DNA of 64,000 nucleotides, taken from Sporomusa silvacetica DSM 10669 (GTDB lineage Bacteria; Bacillota; Negativicutes; Sporomusales; Sporomusaceae). The stretch is from assembly GCF_002257705.1 (NCBI RefSeq), contig NZ_LSLK01000091.1, positions 1 through 64,000 on the forward strand, given 5' to 3'. The notes below the pieces were generated by a model that worked only from the letters and a program-made list of their open reading frames with translations, made no database searches and was not told where the DNA came from. Positions 24,780-34,152 of this stretch are shown here, in pieces. Within the stretch, counting starts at the first letter, position 1. Each line of letters begins with the position of its first letter. The position numbers were made by a program, and so were the translations under genes.

Positions 24780-26627
24780 TTAACTTAATGGAAATGTAAG
24801 ATTGGCCAAAAACCTATTTTGAAAATCATGCTGCGCTGCCAATTCTATGTAGTTGACTTTGCTTGCAATAGCAATGCATCTTTGCATTTTCGCTGCAGAT
24901 AGTAACGCCTGAACTGCCCCTGTACCAGCCGCATTGCCGACAGAGCATATGACTCCTTGGTTACCTGGCAGCATTCCAATGGTTAATGCACTGTCAATAT
25001 CAATATAATTGCCAAAGGCGCCAGCTAAACATACTGTTAGCCCGCTTTCACTATGCAGCCTTTCCATTAAAAATTGGATGCCTGTACATATTGAAGATTT
25101 CACCAGTTGAATCTGACGTACATCGGCTTGAGTAATCGAGATGTCAGCCCCACTAGCGCTATCTTTCCCTTCTACGAGGACAAACTCCCATTGCCCCCCC
25201 TGCTTCTTCAAGCGGTGTTGCAGGGGTATCGGCAATTTAGCGGCTGCTGATTTCGTAAACCGTCCGCTTGCCTCTAATATGCCAGCTTTCAATAGCTCTG
25301 CAACTGCTTTTACAATACCTGATCCGCATATACCGGCAGGCTTGCCTCTGCCAATTACCTGTACCAATACATTCTGCTCTGTCACAGCAACGTCTGTGAT
25401 CGCACCATCAATAGCGCGCATGCCATCCCGTATATGAGCCCCCTCAAAGGCAGGTCCGGCAGCGGTCGAACAGGCATACAGCATATTGCCATAGCCGATA
25501 ACCATCTCGCCGTTTGTCCCTAAATCTACCAATAACATAGGGTTCTCCGAAATATCTTGGTCTACAGCCATAATCGCGGCCGTTGTATCTGAGCCAACGA
25601 AACTTGCAATATTAGGCAATACCATGATTTCTCCTTGAGGGTTTATCTCCAGTTCAATATCCTGCGGGTTGAGCGGCGACATATACTTAAATAAAGCGGC
25701 ATAAGGCTTACGTACCAGCGTTGACGGTGAAATCTCCAATACCAAATGAGACATAGTGGCATTACCGGCAATAGTCACGGCATACACATGGCTTGAAGCA
25801 ACTCCTACCGAACTGCATAATTCAGCAATGATTTGATTTAAACAACGCCGGATGAGCTGTGACAGCCCCTCCAGTCCACCGAGCAGTTCGTGGGTTGCTT
25901 GAATCCGGGAAATAACATCTGCCCCCATCGACGCTTGCGGGTTATTTTTCGAGCACACGGCAACGACTTTTCTCGCATTAATATCTACCAGCATGCCGAC
26001 GACTGTAGTTGTACCAATATCAAACGCCACACCATACAGCACGCTTGATGTATCATTTGCTTCAACCGCTATGGCTTGATTATCCAATAGCGTAATCGTG
26101 ATAAGCTCGGGTTTTGTTTCTACCACTTCACTTAACCGTCGCAGCATGGCTGCATTATCGATGAGCCCAGTGCTAACCAAACTACTGCCTGCTGTTGTCT
26201 GTGCAGCCAGTGCTTGCCGAATCATCTCCTGCAAAGAATAATGATTATCTACTGTAGGATAGGCAGGAGCTAAAACCACTTTCTTTACAAGCGGCAGACT
26301 ATCATCAACAATTATTTCGGTGGCTTGACCTTTTTGACTGGCTTGCTCCTTCTTCAGTACAATCGTGATGTCCCCCTGAGGATAAACCTGGCATGCCAAA
26401 TAAGTATTATCGTTGCCGGGTTGAACTTGAAGTCCGTTTTTACCTATAACCTGACCTTTAAGCACCTGTATCTTACACTTACCACACGTACCCCTGCCGC
26501 CACAGTTTGCTTCCAGAAACACGCCTCCATCAATGAGTGAACGCAAAATGGTTTTTTCCTGTGAACACGGCAGACACCTATCATCACCTTCAATGAGTAA
26601 AGTATAGGTTAAGGATGCTTCAATCAT
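24780..26627 (-). CDS. Ferredoxin/ASKHA ATPase, corrinoid-activator-like (DUF4445)
   Basis: A 615-residue protein. The N-terminal 2Fe-2S domain has CGGRGTCGKC and a later Cys in YLACQV. A large C-terminal actin-like ATPase domain (DUF4445) contains VAFDIGTTTVVGMLVD and LLVDLGTNGEM. This is the layout of reductive activators of corrinoid enzymes (RACo/RACE type), which use ATP to return inactive Co(II) corrinoid to Co(I). The ATG at 26627 has AAAGAGG 8 bases upstream, better than the ATG at 26654. Two corrinoid proteins lie elsewhere in the window, so it may serve them in trans. Confidence 0.82.
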   Translation of the reverse strand: MIEASLTYTLLIEGDDRCLPCSQEKTILRSLIDGGVFLEANCGGRGTCGKCKIQVLKGQVIGKNGLQVQPGNDNTYLACQVYPQGDITIVLKKEQASQKGQATEIIVDDSLPLVKKVVLAPAYPTVDNHYSLQEMIRQALAAQTTAGSSLVSTGLIDNAAMLRRLSEVVETKPELITITLLDNQAIAVEANDTSSVLYGVAFDIGTTTVVGMLVDINARKVVAVCSKNNPQASMGADVISRIQATHELLGGLEGLSQLIRRCLNQIIAELCSSVGVASSHVYAVTIAGNATMSHLVLEISPSTLVRKPYAALFKYMSPLNPQDIELEINPQGEIMVLPNIASFVGSDTTAAIMAVDQDISENPMLLVDLGTNGEMVIGYGNMLYACSTAAGPAFEGAHIRDGMRAIDGAITDVAVTEQNVLVQVIGRGKPAGICGSGIVKAVAELLKAGILEASGRFTKSAAAKLPIPLQHRLKKQGGQWEFVLVEGKDSASGADISITQADVRQIQLVKSSICTGIQFLMERLHSESGLTVCLAGAFGNYIDIDSALTIGMLPGNQGVICSVGNAAGTGAVQALLSAAKMQRCIAIASKVNYIELAAQHDFQNRFLANLTFPLS

Positions 26628-26780
26628 CTGTAAAACCTCTTTCCTATTGATCATTATATAGAAACCAAAAAGAAGAACTACTATTATATTGCCTCAACAC
26701 CAAAAACAACACAATTGGTATTGATGATTTTGCCATACGCAAGGGTCACAGTTATAACTGCAACCATTACCGGCTGTTAA

Positions 26781-26820
26781 AAAGCAATACAATCAAAGCA
26801 ATACAATCAAAGCAATACAA
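26781..26820. repeat. 14-nt tandem repeat, almost three copies
   Basis: The unit AAAGCAATACAATC occurs at 26781 and 26795, and a 12-nt partial copy at 26809. It lies between moeA and the ferredoxin/ATPase gene, just after the moeA stop. Copy number may vary between strains. Confidence 0.75.
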
Positions 26821-26833
26821 CGTCGTTGTTACT

Positions 26834-28186
26834 TCACTCGGAATAAACGTTACTATCTGCTTCGTATAAAAACCGAGTGCAATATCCATATGTTGGATAT
26901 TTAGTTGTCAAGTGTACATTCTGATGTTGAGCCTTAATTATTGCTTCTTCACTGAGAATTTCGGCACTACTGTCTAAAATTAAAGCTACGCCATGCTCTC
27001 CTGCAGTCATTGGACCGCTCCCTGCGTTGACATCAATGAGCGCATTGCAATCAATCATTGACTTGAGCGCCCCGTTTCCTTGTTCACCGATCAGCTTAGC
27101 ATAGACTGTTCTATTTTTTCTATATAATTGTGCACGCAAGAACCTTCGCTGCGGGCTTGATTTATAAAAGCCGTTTGCAAGTACCACAGGTACTGTAAGC
27201 GGCAGATGCCGATCTTGTCCCATCATCTTTTTAATCAACGGTACAACTACCAAATCAAAGGTTATCAGTGCGGCTGCGGGGTTGCCTGAAAGACCAATAA
27301 TCAACTTATTATTATGGACGGCGGCTACTACTGGCGAACCTGGTTTCATCTCTATCTTCCAAAAGAGCAGGTCTGCCGATAACTCTTTTAGCGCATCTGG
27401 TACAGCGTCATAATCACCTACCGACACGCCCCCGGTAGTAATAACAATGTCTGCCTGCCCTAATGCATGAGAAATTTTTTCAGCGATTAACTGCTTGTTG
27501 TCAGGTACAATGCCCATAGGCAAAGGATCGGCTCCGAGCGCTATACAGGATGCACATAAGCTATGCATATTACTGTTATATATTTTCCCTGGATGTAATG
27601 CTTCTGACGGGTCAATCACTTCATCACCTGTACTCAAAATCGCTACTTTGGGCTTTCTGACAACCGGGACATAGGCAAAGCCCTGGGCTGCTAATACTCC
27701 TACCAAGGGGGGCGTCAGCCTACTGCCCTGTTTAGCAATTATTTCACCTTTGGCCACATCTTCTCCAGCTAACACAATATTGCTGCCGGCTTTTAACTTA
27801 TGAAATAATTTTACCGTATTTTGCTCCCATTCCACATCCTCGTATTTGATTACAACATCTGCACCTTCAGGTATAGGAGCGCCTGTCATTATTTTAATTG
27901 CTGTTCCAGCAGTTACTTTTTGACGCGGCATGTAACCTGCCGGTACCTCTTCAATAACAGCAAGCGATACAGGGCTCAAAGTGTCAGCTTCTGCGGTGTC
28001 TCTCGCCTGCAACGCATAGCCATCTAGCGGGGATCTGTTAAAGGGCGGCAAATCGGTCGCAGCCTGAATATCCTTGCTAAGAATCCGGCCAACCGCCTCA
28101 AATAAAGTTACACAACTCGTTTGCAATGAATGGACTTTCGCTAATAATATCTGTTGCGCTTCCTCTAATAGAATTCCTGTTCTCAT
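26834..28186 (-). CDS. moeA: Molybdopterin molybdenumtransferase MoeA
   Basis: A 450-residue MoeA. Typical blocks are DLPPFNRSPLDGYALQA near the N-terminus, ILSTGDEVID and the GGVSVGDYDAVPDAL motif of the MogA-like domain, and EMKPGSPVVAA. It inserts molybdate into adenylated molybdopterin. A longer reading from 28282 would overlap the upstream gene; the ATG at 28186 behind GGGGGACAAG fits MoeA N-termini. It follows a second MoeA-like gene in the same direction. Confidence 0.9.
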   Translation of the reverse strand: MRTGILLEEAQQILLAKVHSLQTSCVTLFEAVGRILSKDIQAATDLPPFNRSPLDGYALQARDTAEADTLSPVSLAVIEEVPAGYMPRQKVTAGTAIKIMTGAPIPEGADVVIKYEDVEWEQNTVKLFHKLKAGSNIVLAGEDVAKGEIIAKQGSRLTPPLVGVLAAQGFAYVPVVRKPKVAILSTGDEVIDPSEALHPGKIYNSNMHSLCASCIALGADPLPMGIVPDNKQLIAEKISHALGQADIVITTGGVSVGDYDAVPDALKELSADLLFWKIEMKPGSPVVAAVHNNKLIIGLSGNPAAALITFDLVVVPLIKKMMGQDRHLPLTVPVVLANGFYKSSPQRRFLRAQLYRKNRTVYAKLIGEQGNGALKSMIDCNALIDVNAGSGPMTAGEHGVALILDSSAEILSEEAIIKAQHQNVHLTTKYPTYGYCTRFLYEADSNVYSE

Positions 28187-28217
28187 CTTGTCCCCCACGC
28201 CTTTCTTACTAATTCCG

Positions 28218-29240
28218 CTACGCGCCAGTCCCGAAAGAACAGGCCGGATAGTGGCAAACCTCGCATTTGAGACACAAACCACCCATGCCTAACCTTACTA
28301 TCATTGACCGGTCAATAGCCTCTCCTGCCAGGACCTGTGGCAAGATTAAATCAAAAACGGTAACACGGTTATACATTACACACCCAGGAAGTCCTAAAAC
28401 CGGCACCTTGCCCAGATAAGCAACCATAAACATTGAACCTGGCAATACCGGCGCACCATAAGATATTATTTTCGCTCCGGCTTTTTTAATGCCGCTTGGA
28501 GTTACATCATCAGGATCAACGGACATACCACCGGTTGTTAATATCAGGTCAGCACCATGGTTAATTAGAGTATTAGCAGCTCGCGCTATTAATTCGACAT
28601 CATCGGGGACTATGATTTGCTCAATAACCTTACAGCCATATGCTTCGGCTTTCGCTGTAACTACTGGGCCAAATTTATCTTGAATCCGTCCGTGATAAAC
28701 CTCACTGCCTGTAGTAATTATACCCACCTTGCAGAAGTTAAAGGGCTTAACCGAAATGATGTTGGGTTCATAGCCAATATCTTCTACCAATTTTATTTTA
28801 CGTTCATCAATCACCAACGGTACCACCCGCACACCGGCAATAACTTCACCTTTTTTTACCGGGCGTTTATTGCTGCGGGTTGCAACTACTATTTCTTCGA
28901 TCATGTTAATTTTCAGTAAGCAATCTTCATCTATCATGCACATACCATCAGTTGCTGCTACCAGATTAACTTTACCTTCATTAGGTGCAGTAAGTATAAG
29001 TCCTAAGCCTCGTATTGCCCGGGCAATACGTAGTCCAGCCTCATTTTCATGCACAAAACCTTTTTTAAATTCCCATACGTAAATATGTTCTTTTCCTAGT
29101 TTTAAAAGTTCAGGAATATCACCTTTGGTAACAATATGCCCTTTTTTAAAGGCTGTTCCTTTAAATTCTCCCGGAACAATTTTGGTTATATCATGACATA
29201 ATATATTGCCAACAGCCTCTTCTACTCTTATTGCTCGCAT
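28218..29240 (-). CDS. Molybdopterin-binding protein with a C-terminal Cys cluster
   Basis: A 340-residue MoeA-related protein with a MogA-type domain (VGIITTGSEVYHGRI at about 170; DLILTTGGMSVDPDDVTPSG at about 235). It lacks the full MoeA length and ends in CLKCEVCHYPACSFG, a cysteine-rich tail that may bind a metal. Such proteins are found next to molybdenum enzymes and probably act in cofactor handling or molybdate sensing. It lies 31 bases before moeA. Confidence 0.82.
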   Translation of the reverse strand: MRAIRVEEAVGNILCHDITKIVPGEFKGTAFKKGHIVTKGDIPELLKLGKEHIYVWEFKKGFVHENEAGLRIARAIRGLGLILTAPNEGKVNLVAATDGMCMIDEDCLLKINMIEEIVVATRSNKRPVKKGEVIAGVRVVPLVIDERKIKLVEDIGYEPNIISVKPFNFCKVGIITTGSEVYHGRIQDKFGPVVTAKAEAYGCKVIEQIIVPDDVELIARAANTLINHGADLILTTGGMSVDPDDVTPSGIKKAGAKIISYGAPVLPGSMFMVAYLGKVPVLGLPGCVMYNRVTVFDLILPQVLAGEAIDRSMIVRLGMGGLCLKCEVCHYPACSFGTGA

Positions 29241-29372
29241 ATGTTATACTCCTTTTATCATCAAACAAACTTACGACAAAATCGCCACGTCGCACCTCTC
29301 ACAATGACGCTGGAGAGAAAAACCGTCTCCCCAACGGTCATTGGTAGCGACAGCGTGGCAATCTTCCCCGTT

Positions 29373-29549
29373 TTACAAGCAGACAGTTCCGATATTCTGG
29401 CTCGTAGTAACTTCAACAAAGGCCCTTGCTTTCTGATAACCGGTCATCTCAATCTCAATAGTATAATTACCGCTGTTTTCAGGCAGGTTGTCGATCTTGA
29501 AATCGCCGAAGTTGTCGGTAACGGCCTCGGCTAATTTTCGGTATTCGGC
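29373..29549 (-). pseudogene. C-terminal stump of an iron-sulfur oxidoreductase subunit
   Basis: The frame AEYRKLAEAVTDNFGDFKID..., through GYQKARAFVEVTTSQNIGTV to a stop, matches the carboxypeptidase-regulatory/Cna-B-like tail found at the end of some ferredoxin-type subunits of molybdopterin oxidoreductases (transhydroxylase beta type). Everything upstream is gone. Its place beside molybdenum cofactor genes suggests that the enzyme they served was deleted here. Positions 29241-29372 show no gene. Confidence 0.55.
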
Positions 29550-29552
29550 TTA

Positions 29553-29598
29553 CGCAAAAAACGCGGACTGATATTGAAATACTATATCAGCCCGCGTT
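29553..29598 (-). terminator. Terminator after fdhD
   Basis: Arms AACGCGGGCTGATAT and ATATCAGTCCGCGTT (minus strand) pair with one mismatch and are followed by TTTTTT. It lies about 40 bases after the fdhD stop. Confidence 0.85.
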
Positions 29599-29636
29599 TA
29601 TCTCGGTATGAACATTGCGCTGCCATTGGCCGCCTT

Positions 29637-30464
29637 TCATAAGGAATTCGCAGTCTGCAACGATACCTCGAAGAACCTTTCGCTGCCGCTGTATATATAG
29701 CCCGAATCGCTTATGGCATAACCAAGAAGCGTGATATTATACTGATTGGCAAGTTTGACGGCCGTAGCTGACGGCGTCGACTTGGAGACAATGACAGGTG
29801 CCCCGAACCTAATGCACTTCGTCATGATTTCAGAGGTTACCCTGCCGCTGATAAATACAATACCGTCTTCTGCCAGCGCCATCTTTCCCTCTTTTAAGAG
29901 GGCCCCGGCCACCTTGTCAAAGCAGTTGTGCCTACCGATATCTTCGCTGAACACAGAATCTTGGGGTGTATAGAAGAGTAGACTGTGTACCCCACCGATC
30001 AATCTGTAGACATCAGATTTCCCGGTGAAGTATTTCATCCGGTCCATGATCTCCTTAAGTGAAAATTTTCTTGAACGTTCCGCTTTTCTAAATTGACTCT
30101 GCTTCAGAGGGTTAATGTATGTGAAGCACTTGCCACAGCCAGCGGTAATGCTTCTAAGGCTCTCCTGCCTTTTGAAGGAGATACCCTCTTTCAGTGTGAC
30201 GATGACGGCGATTGCCCTTTCGTGGTAATAGTACTCTTCAATGTCCTCAAAGCTGTTGATCACACCTTCGCTGTACAGAAAACCAATAGCAAGCTCCTCT
30301 TGCTGCTGATTTAGACAGATCAAAGACGCTATTTCCATGTTGTTGACGTAAATTTTTAGAGTGACTTCGAAAATTACAGGCTTACTGACTTTTTCCAGAG
30401 CATAACCAATGTCTCCTCTGTTGATTTTTAGTACTTCAAATTCTTCAAAAATTGTATCTTCCAT
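29637..30464 (-). CDS. fdhD: Formate dehydrogenase accessory sulfurtransferase FdhD
   Basis: A 275-residue FdhD. The catalytic CGKC pair is at 110-113 (SITAGCGKCFTY). Other blocks are QEELAIGFLYSEGVI, the cofactor-binding EDIGRHNCFDKVAGALL and IVFISGRVTSEIMTKC. It carries sulfur to the molybdenum cofactor so that formate dehydrogenase is active. No formate dehydrogenase is in the window. A terminator follows. The gap 30465-30713 upstream has no gene. Confidence 0.92.
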   Translation of the reverse strand: MEDTIFEEFEVLKINRGDIGYALEKVSKPVIFEVTLKIYVNNMEIASLICLNQQQEELAIGFLYSEGVINSFEDIEEYYYHERAIAVIVTLKEGISFKRQESLRSITAGCGKCFTYINPLKQSQFRKAERSRKFSLKEIMDRMKYFTGKSDVYRLIGGVHSLLFYTPQDSVFSEDIGRHNCFDKVAGALLKEGKMALAEDGIVFISGRVTSEIMTKCIRFGAPVIVSKSTPSATAVKLANQYNITLLGYAISDSGYIYSGSERFFEVSLQTANSL

Positions 30465-30713
30465 TAATCTATACCTTGTATTTCAATGTTATTAAATCCT
30501 GTCATAGTCAGCCATGTTCTCCACAGCCGTCAGTTCCGGACTTGCGCCGTGCTCAGTTCAACTCGCACTACTTGTGTGCATTCAGTTTAATCCACCGGAT
30601 ATGTCTTGATCGTTTAAATATAAAACATCCCGCCCCGGCAACATTTGTACTTTAAATTCTCAGGTATATTCGCCTGGCGCATCAAATTCGTAAATACCGC
30701 GATCTGCTTCCGA

Positions 30714-31697
30714 TTACAAGCCTGCGCGTTTTGCAAACTCTTTAGGATAGCGTTCTCCCACGATTTTGATCTTTCCAAGAGTGTCTTTAATCCGCAACAA
30801 GTCCTCTGCGGTTAGGGAGACATCCACGCTTTTTAGGTTTTCCTCAAGACGTTCCAGCCTTTTTGTTCCCGGAATTGGGACGATCCATGGCTTTTGCGCT
30901 AATATCCAAGCCAAAGCGATTTGTGCGGGAGTCGCGTTCTTTTCTTGCGCTATCTCTTTCACAAAATCGACCAACACTTGATTTGCCTCCATTGCTTCCG
31001 ACGTAAAACGCGGGTATTTCGAGCGCATGTCGCCTTCCGAGAAAGTCATATTTTTGTTTAAGCTTCCGGTCAAATAGCCCTTGCCGAGAGGTGAGAACGG
31101 CATAAAGCCGATGCCCAAGTCCTCTAGCGTCGAAAAAAGTTCCTCTTCCGGCTGCCTCCACCAAATAGAGTACTGGCTTTCGACGACAGCAACATGACAA
31201 ACTGCGTGGGCGCGGCGAATAGTGTTGACTCCGGCCTCCGACAGCCCCCAATAACGAATCTTTCCTTCTTTGATGAGGCGCTTCATCGTTTCGGCGACCT
31301 CCTCTATTGGGACATCCGGATCGACGCGGTGCAGAAAGTATAGGTCAATATAGTCTGTCCGTAACCGTTTCAGTGACCCTTCAACAGAACGGCGTATCAC
31401 TTCCGGTTTTCCGTCCACTACCTGCTTGCCGTCCACCATTTTTATGCCACATTTTGTTGAGATTATAAGCTGAGAGCGATACGGTTCCAATGCTTCGCCG
31501 ACCAATTCCTCATTAATGTACGGTCCGTAAACCTCCGCTGTGTCAAATAATGTGACTCCACGCTCCACTGCGGCGTGAATCAACGAAATCATTTCTTTTT
31601 TGTCTGCAGGAGCACCATAGCCGTGACTCATACCCATACAGCCCAGTCCGATAGAAGATACCTCAAGGCCACTTTTTCCCAGTACGCGCTTTTTCAT
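30714..31697 (-). CDS. Aldo/keto reductase
   Basis: A 327-residue aldo/keto reductase of the YhdN/AKR13-like type. The N-terminus LGKSGLEVSSIGLGCMGMSH, the active-site DTAEVYGPYINEELVGEAL (Asp, Tyr), FLHRVDPDVPIEEV and the C-terminal IVPIPGTKRLERLEENL are all present. It reduces aldehydes or ketones with NADPH. The ATG at 31697 has GGAGG 9 bases upstream. It is only 35 bases after the last gene of the aldehyde oxidoreductase locus and may be part of it. It is close to the paralogues at 55353 and 56940. Confidence 0.9.
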   Translation of the reverse strand: MKKRVLGKSGLEVSSIGLGCMGMSHGYGAPADKKEMISLIHAAVERGVTLFDTAEVYGPYINEELVGEALEPYRSQLIISTKCGIKMVDGKQVVDGKPEVIRRSVEGSLKRLRTDYIDLYFLHRVDPDVPIEEVAETMKRLIKEGKIRYWGLSEAGVNTIRRAHAVCHVAVVESQYSIWWRQPEEELFSTLEDLGIGFMPFSPLGKGYLTGSLNKNMTFSEGDMRSKYPRFTSEAMEANQVLVDFVKEIAQEKNATPAQIALAWILAQKPWIVPIPGTKRLERLEENLKSVDVSLTAEDLLRIKDTLGKIKIVGERYPKEFAKRAGL

Positions 31698-31732
31698 TTT
31701 GTTTTCCTCCAATCAATACTTTGGCTGATGTA

Positions 31733-32062
31733 CTACCGCTGGGAGGACGAAAGATTTATCACTTTAGTCATCCTTATCGCTTCAAGAATTTCAAACTCAG
31801 TTTCCGCCTTGAATTTAGAAACCGAGCCGCACTCCGGGCAGACCTTGTTTTGCCCATTAAGTTCAGCAACAAGCGCCTCCGCTTCTTCAAACGAACCGCA
31901 CTCCAGCGCGATTTTATACTCGCACATATGCAGGACGCTTGTCACAAAAGCACCACGGTCGATAAATTCGGGCCAGAAGTATGAGCACTTCGCGTAAAAC
32001 TCGGGGGTTATCTCTGCACAAGGCGTTTCCAAAGACTTGTCATTATCCTGTATGCTATCCAT
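31733..32062 (-). CDS. Small protein with a CxxC motif, coupled to aldehyde oxidoreductase
   Basis: A 109-residue protein that overlaps the end of the aldehyde oxidoreductase gene by 8 bases, so translation is coupled. It has the motif CPECG (residues about 75-79), other scattered Cys residues and an acidic helical middle (FEEAEALVAEL). It could be a small accessory or metal-binding partner of the enzyme. I do not recognise a family. No signal peptide. Confidence 0.6.
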   Translation of the reverse strand: MDSIQDNDKSLETPCAEITPEFYAKCSYFWPEFIDRGAFVTSVLHMCEYKIALECGSFEEAEALVAELNGQNKVCPECGSVSKFKAETEFEILEAIRMTKVINLSSSQR

Positions 32063-34136
32063 TTGCGTCCTTCCTCTGATTCAGTTTCTCAGCACAATCA
32101 TCAAGACCAAGCCGGAGCAATGTCTCTGTTGTGGGAACTCCATCCTCGTCCCAGCCAACGAGCTTATAATATCTGTCAAGCATCGCCGAAAACCTAACCG
32201 GGTCGATTTTCTTCCCCGTCGTCCAGTCACCATCGCGCCCTTCGTGGCAGTTATAGCAGATCTGCATATCCTGTTCTTTGTTTCTGCCGACCTCTAAAAC
32301 ATTGTAGCAGCGTTCAAGATTCCATATACGTTCTGCGAGTTTCTCCAACCGCTCGTTTGTGTATTTTACACCTGTGACTGCTGTAAGGAGCTTAGCCTGC
32401 ATTTCCCAATCGCCTTTATACCCGTTATTCGCGTCGCCCGGGGCGAGCGTTTCCGGGTATAGAGTATCACAAAATACACCGCATCCAGTAACAACCCCGT
32501 AAAGCTCTTGCTTCCTCGCGACAAATTCCTTAGCACTATACGCGATGTCATCGAACTCGTCATCGCTCATTGTATCTTTCAGCGCGGGGTCGGGATCAAT
32601 CGTGCCGTCAACACCATAGAATTCCTTCGCGAGCTCGGGAAGGCGCTTAAATGGTATACGCCTTCCGGCGAAGTCCGGGTATTTGTGCCCCTCGTCGCTC
32701 ATCGGGTCGCGGGTGCTAACGGCAGCCATCAAAGCAGGCGCGATCCAATAGGGATATTTCAAGGCATACCATGTACCCGTCCCCAGCGAATGGTTGCACA
32801 TTCCCTGTGTCGCGTGGTCGCTGTATTTCTTGTAAATGCCGCCAAGCGTTTCGCCACACCGAGCCATGCCTTCTGCGAGCATATCGCCGAAGCCTTGGCG
32901 GTACGTAAGCATTTCTATCACTCGTGGCAGCAGCGTGGGGTTGTCAACGTCCCAGTGTACCCCAACTAACTTATCTAAATCCTCACCCGCCGACTCCAAC
33001 TCAGTCAACCATTGGAACAGCGAAACAATCTCCCATGAGTTGAGACCGTAGTTATTTATCATAAACATACATTCAGCGCCGCGTCTAAAATCCATCGGCC
33101 AGCGGTAGTTCCTGCCGAGACTGCTCTCTAGCCACTCCAATTCCATCGGGCACAGCGCCATCCAGCCATAGATGGCTTTACCTACGCATTTTGAGCTGTT
33201 TACAGTCTCCGTCGTCGTGTGATACACACCATTTGACCCACGTACGAAAGTGTAGCCGGTCAAGTGACACGGAACGCCGCAAGCTTGGCAGGCGTTACCC
33301 TTTTGCGTTATGTACGATGCCTCTTTTTTTTCAAGAATATCCTTCGAATGCAGGCGGCCATTTGTATACTTAACATTTCCCACACCATCTACCCCGATAC
33401 CGATGGTGTTAGGGAGTTCGTCCGGCTTTTTGGGAATAGTTTTTAATTCCATACACTTGTCGCGAAGCTCAAGGATTGTGCCAAGATCGGCGACCTTTAC
33501 CGGACGGTTACCCTTGAATACAACTGCTTTAAGCTGCTTGTCTCCCATTACGGCCCCGAAGCCAGCTTGGGCGGCGGTATTGTCACGGTCGCAGAATATG
33601 CCAGCGATACGCACCTTGTTCTCTCCGGCGGGGCCGATGACGAAGCTCTCAGCTTCTTCTCCGAAGTTCTGTTTTATCATCTTTTGCGTGTCTACACATA
33701 ATCTACCCCAATACACCGTTCCATCGTGGAACACTGCCCCGTCTTCGGTAACTTCAACGATGACGGGAGACGCGGACTTGTTTTTTATGATAATGCCGTC
33801 ATAGCCGCAACCTTTCATCGCGGCGTTGCATCTGCCGCCAATTGACGAGCGCGTATAGTGCTCAGGATAGCACTGAGGTCCGACACCGAAGAAATACCCC
33901 CGGCTTCCAGCCAAGACCGGCGTGCCACAGCACGGGCCGACCATATAGATTAAGTGGTTGCCGTCCTCAAAAGCGCCGGTTCCCGGCTTCAAATGCTGCC
34001 ACGCAAGCTTTGCGGCAACGCCTCGGCAACCGATATATTCCTCGCACAGATCGGAAACATCTTCTACCCATGACGTCCGCCCGGCGAGATCAATACACAG
34101 TACTTTCCCAGTCCATCCGTATTCAAGATTTTTCAT
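32055..34136 (-). CDS. Tungsten-type aldehyde:ferredoxin oxidoreductase
   Basis: A 693-residue AOR family protein. Its N-terminus GWTGKVLCIDLAGRTSWVED is typical; the 4Fe-4S ligands lie in CQACGVPC, with a further Cys near the C-terminus. AOR interconverts aldehydes and carboxylic acids using a tungsten- or molybdenum-pterin and ferredoxin. The ATG at 34136 has an AGGAGG site; the frame extends upstream without one. It follows a ferredoxin gene by 17 bases and precedes a small CxxC protein. The substrate may be an acid or aldehyde made by the adjacent MmgE/PrpD and methyl-transfer genes. Confidence 0.92.
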   Translation of the reverse strand: MKNLEYGWTGKVLCIDLAGRTSWVEDVSDLCEEYIGCRGVAAKLAWQHLKPGTGAFEDGNHLIYMVGPCCGTPVLAGSRGYFFGVGPQCYPEHYTRSSIGGRCNAAMKGCGYDGIIIKNKSASPVIVEVTEDGAVFHDGTVYWGRLCVDTQKMIKQNFGEEAESFVIGPAGENKVRIAGIFCDRDNTAAQAGFGAVMGDKQLKAVVFKGNRPVKVADLGTILELRDKCMELKTIPKKPDELPNTIGIGVDGVGNVKYTNGRLHSKDILEKKEASYITQKGNACQACGVPCHLTGYTFVRGSNGVYHTTTETVNSSKCVGKAIYGWMALCPMELEWLESSLGRNYRWPMDFRRGAECMFMINNYGLNSWEIVSLFQWLTELESAGEDLDKLVGVHWDVDNPTLLPRVIEMLTYRQGFGDMLAEGMARCGETLGGIYKKYSDHATQGMCNHSLGTGTWYALKYPYWIAPALMAAVSTRDPMSDEGHKYPDFAGRRIPFKRLPELAKEFYGVDGTIDPDPALKDTMSDDEFDDIAYSAKEFVARKQELYGVVTGCGVFCDTLYPETLAPGDANNGYKGDWEMQAKLLTAVTGVKYTNERLEKLAERIWNLERCYNVLEVGRNKEQDMQICYNCHEGRDGDWTTGKKIDPVRFSAMLDRYYKLVGWDEDGVPTTETLLRLGLDDCAEKLNQRKDANG

Positions 34137-34152
34137 AACATACCTCCTACTC

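Noticed and set aside
33310..33804. A 164-residue open frame on the plus strand
   Set aside because: It is antisense to the aldehyde oxidoreductase gene in GC-rich sequence, where long chance frames are common.
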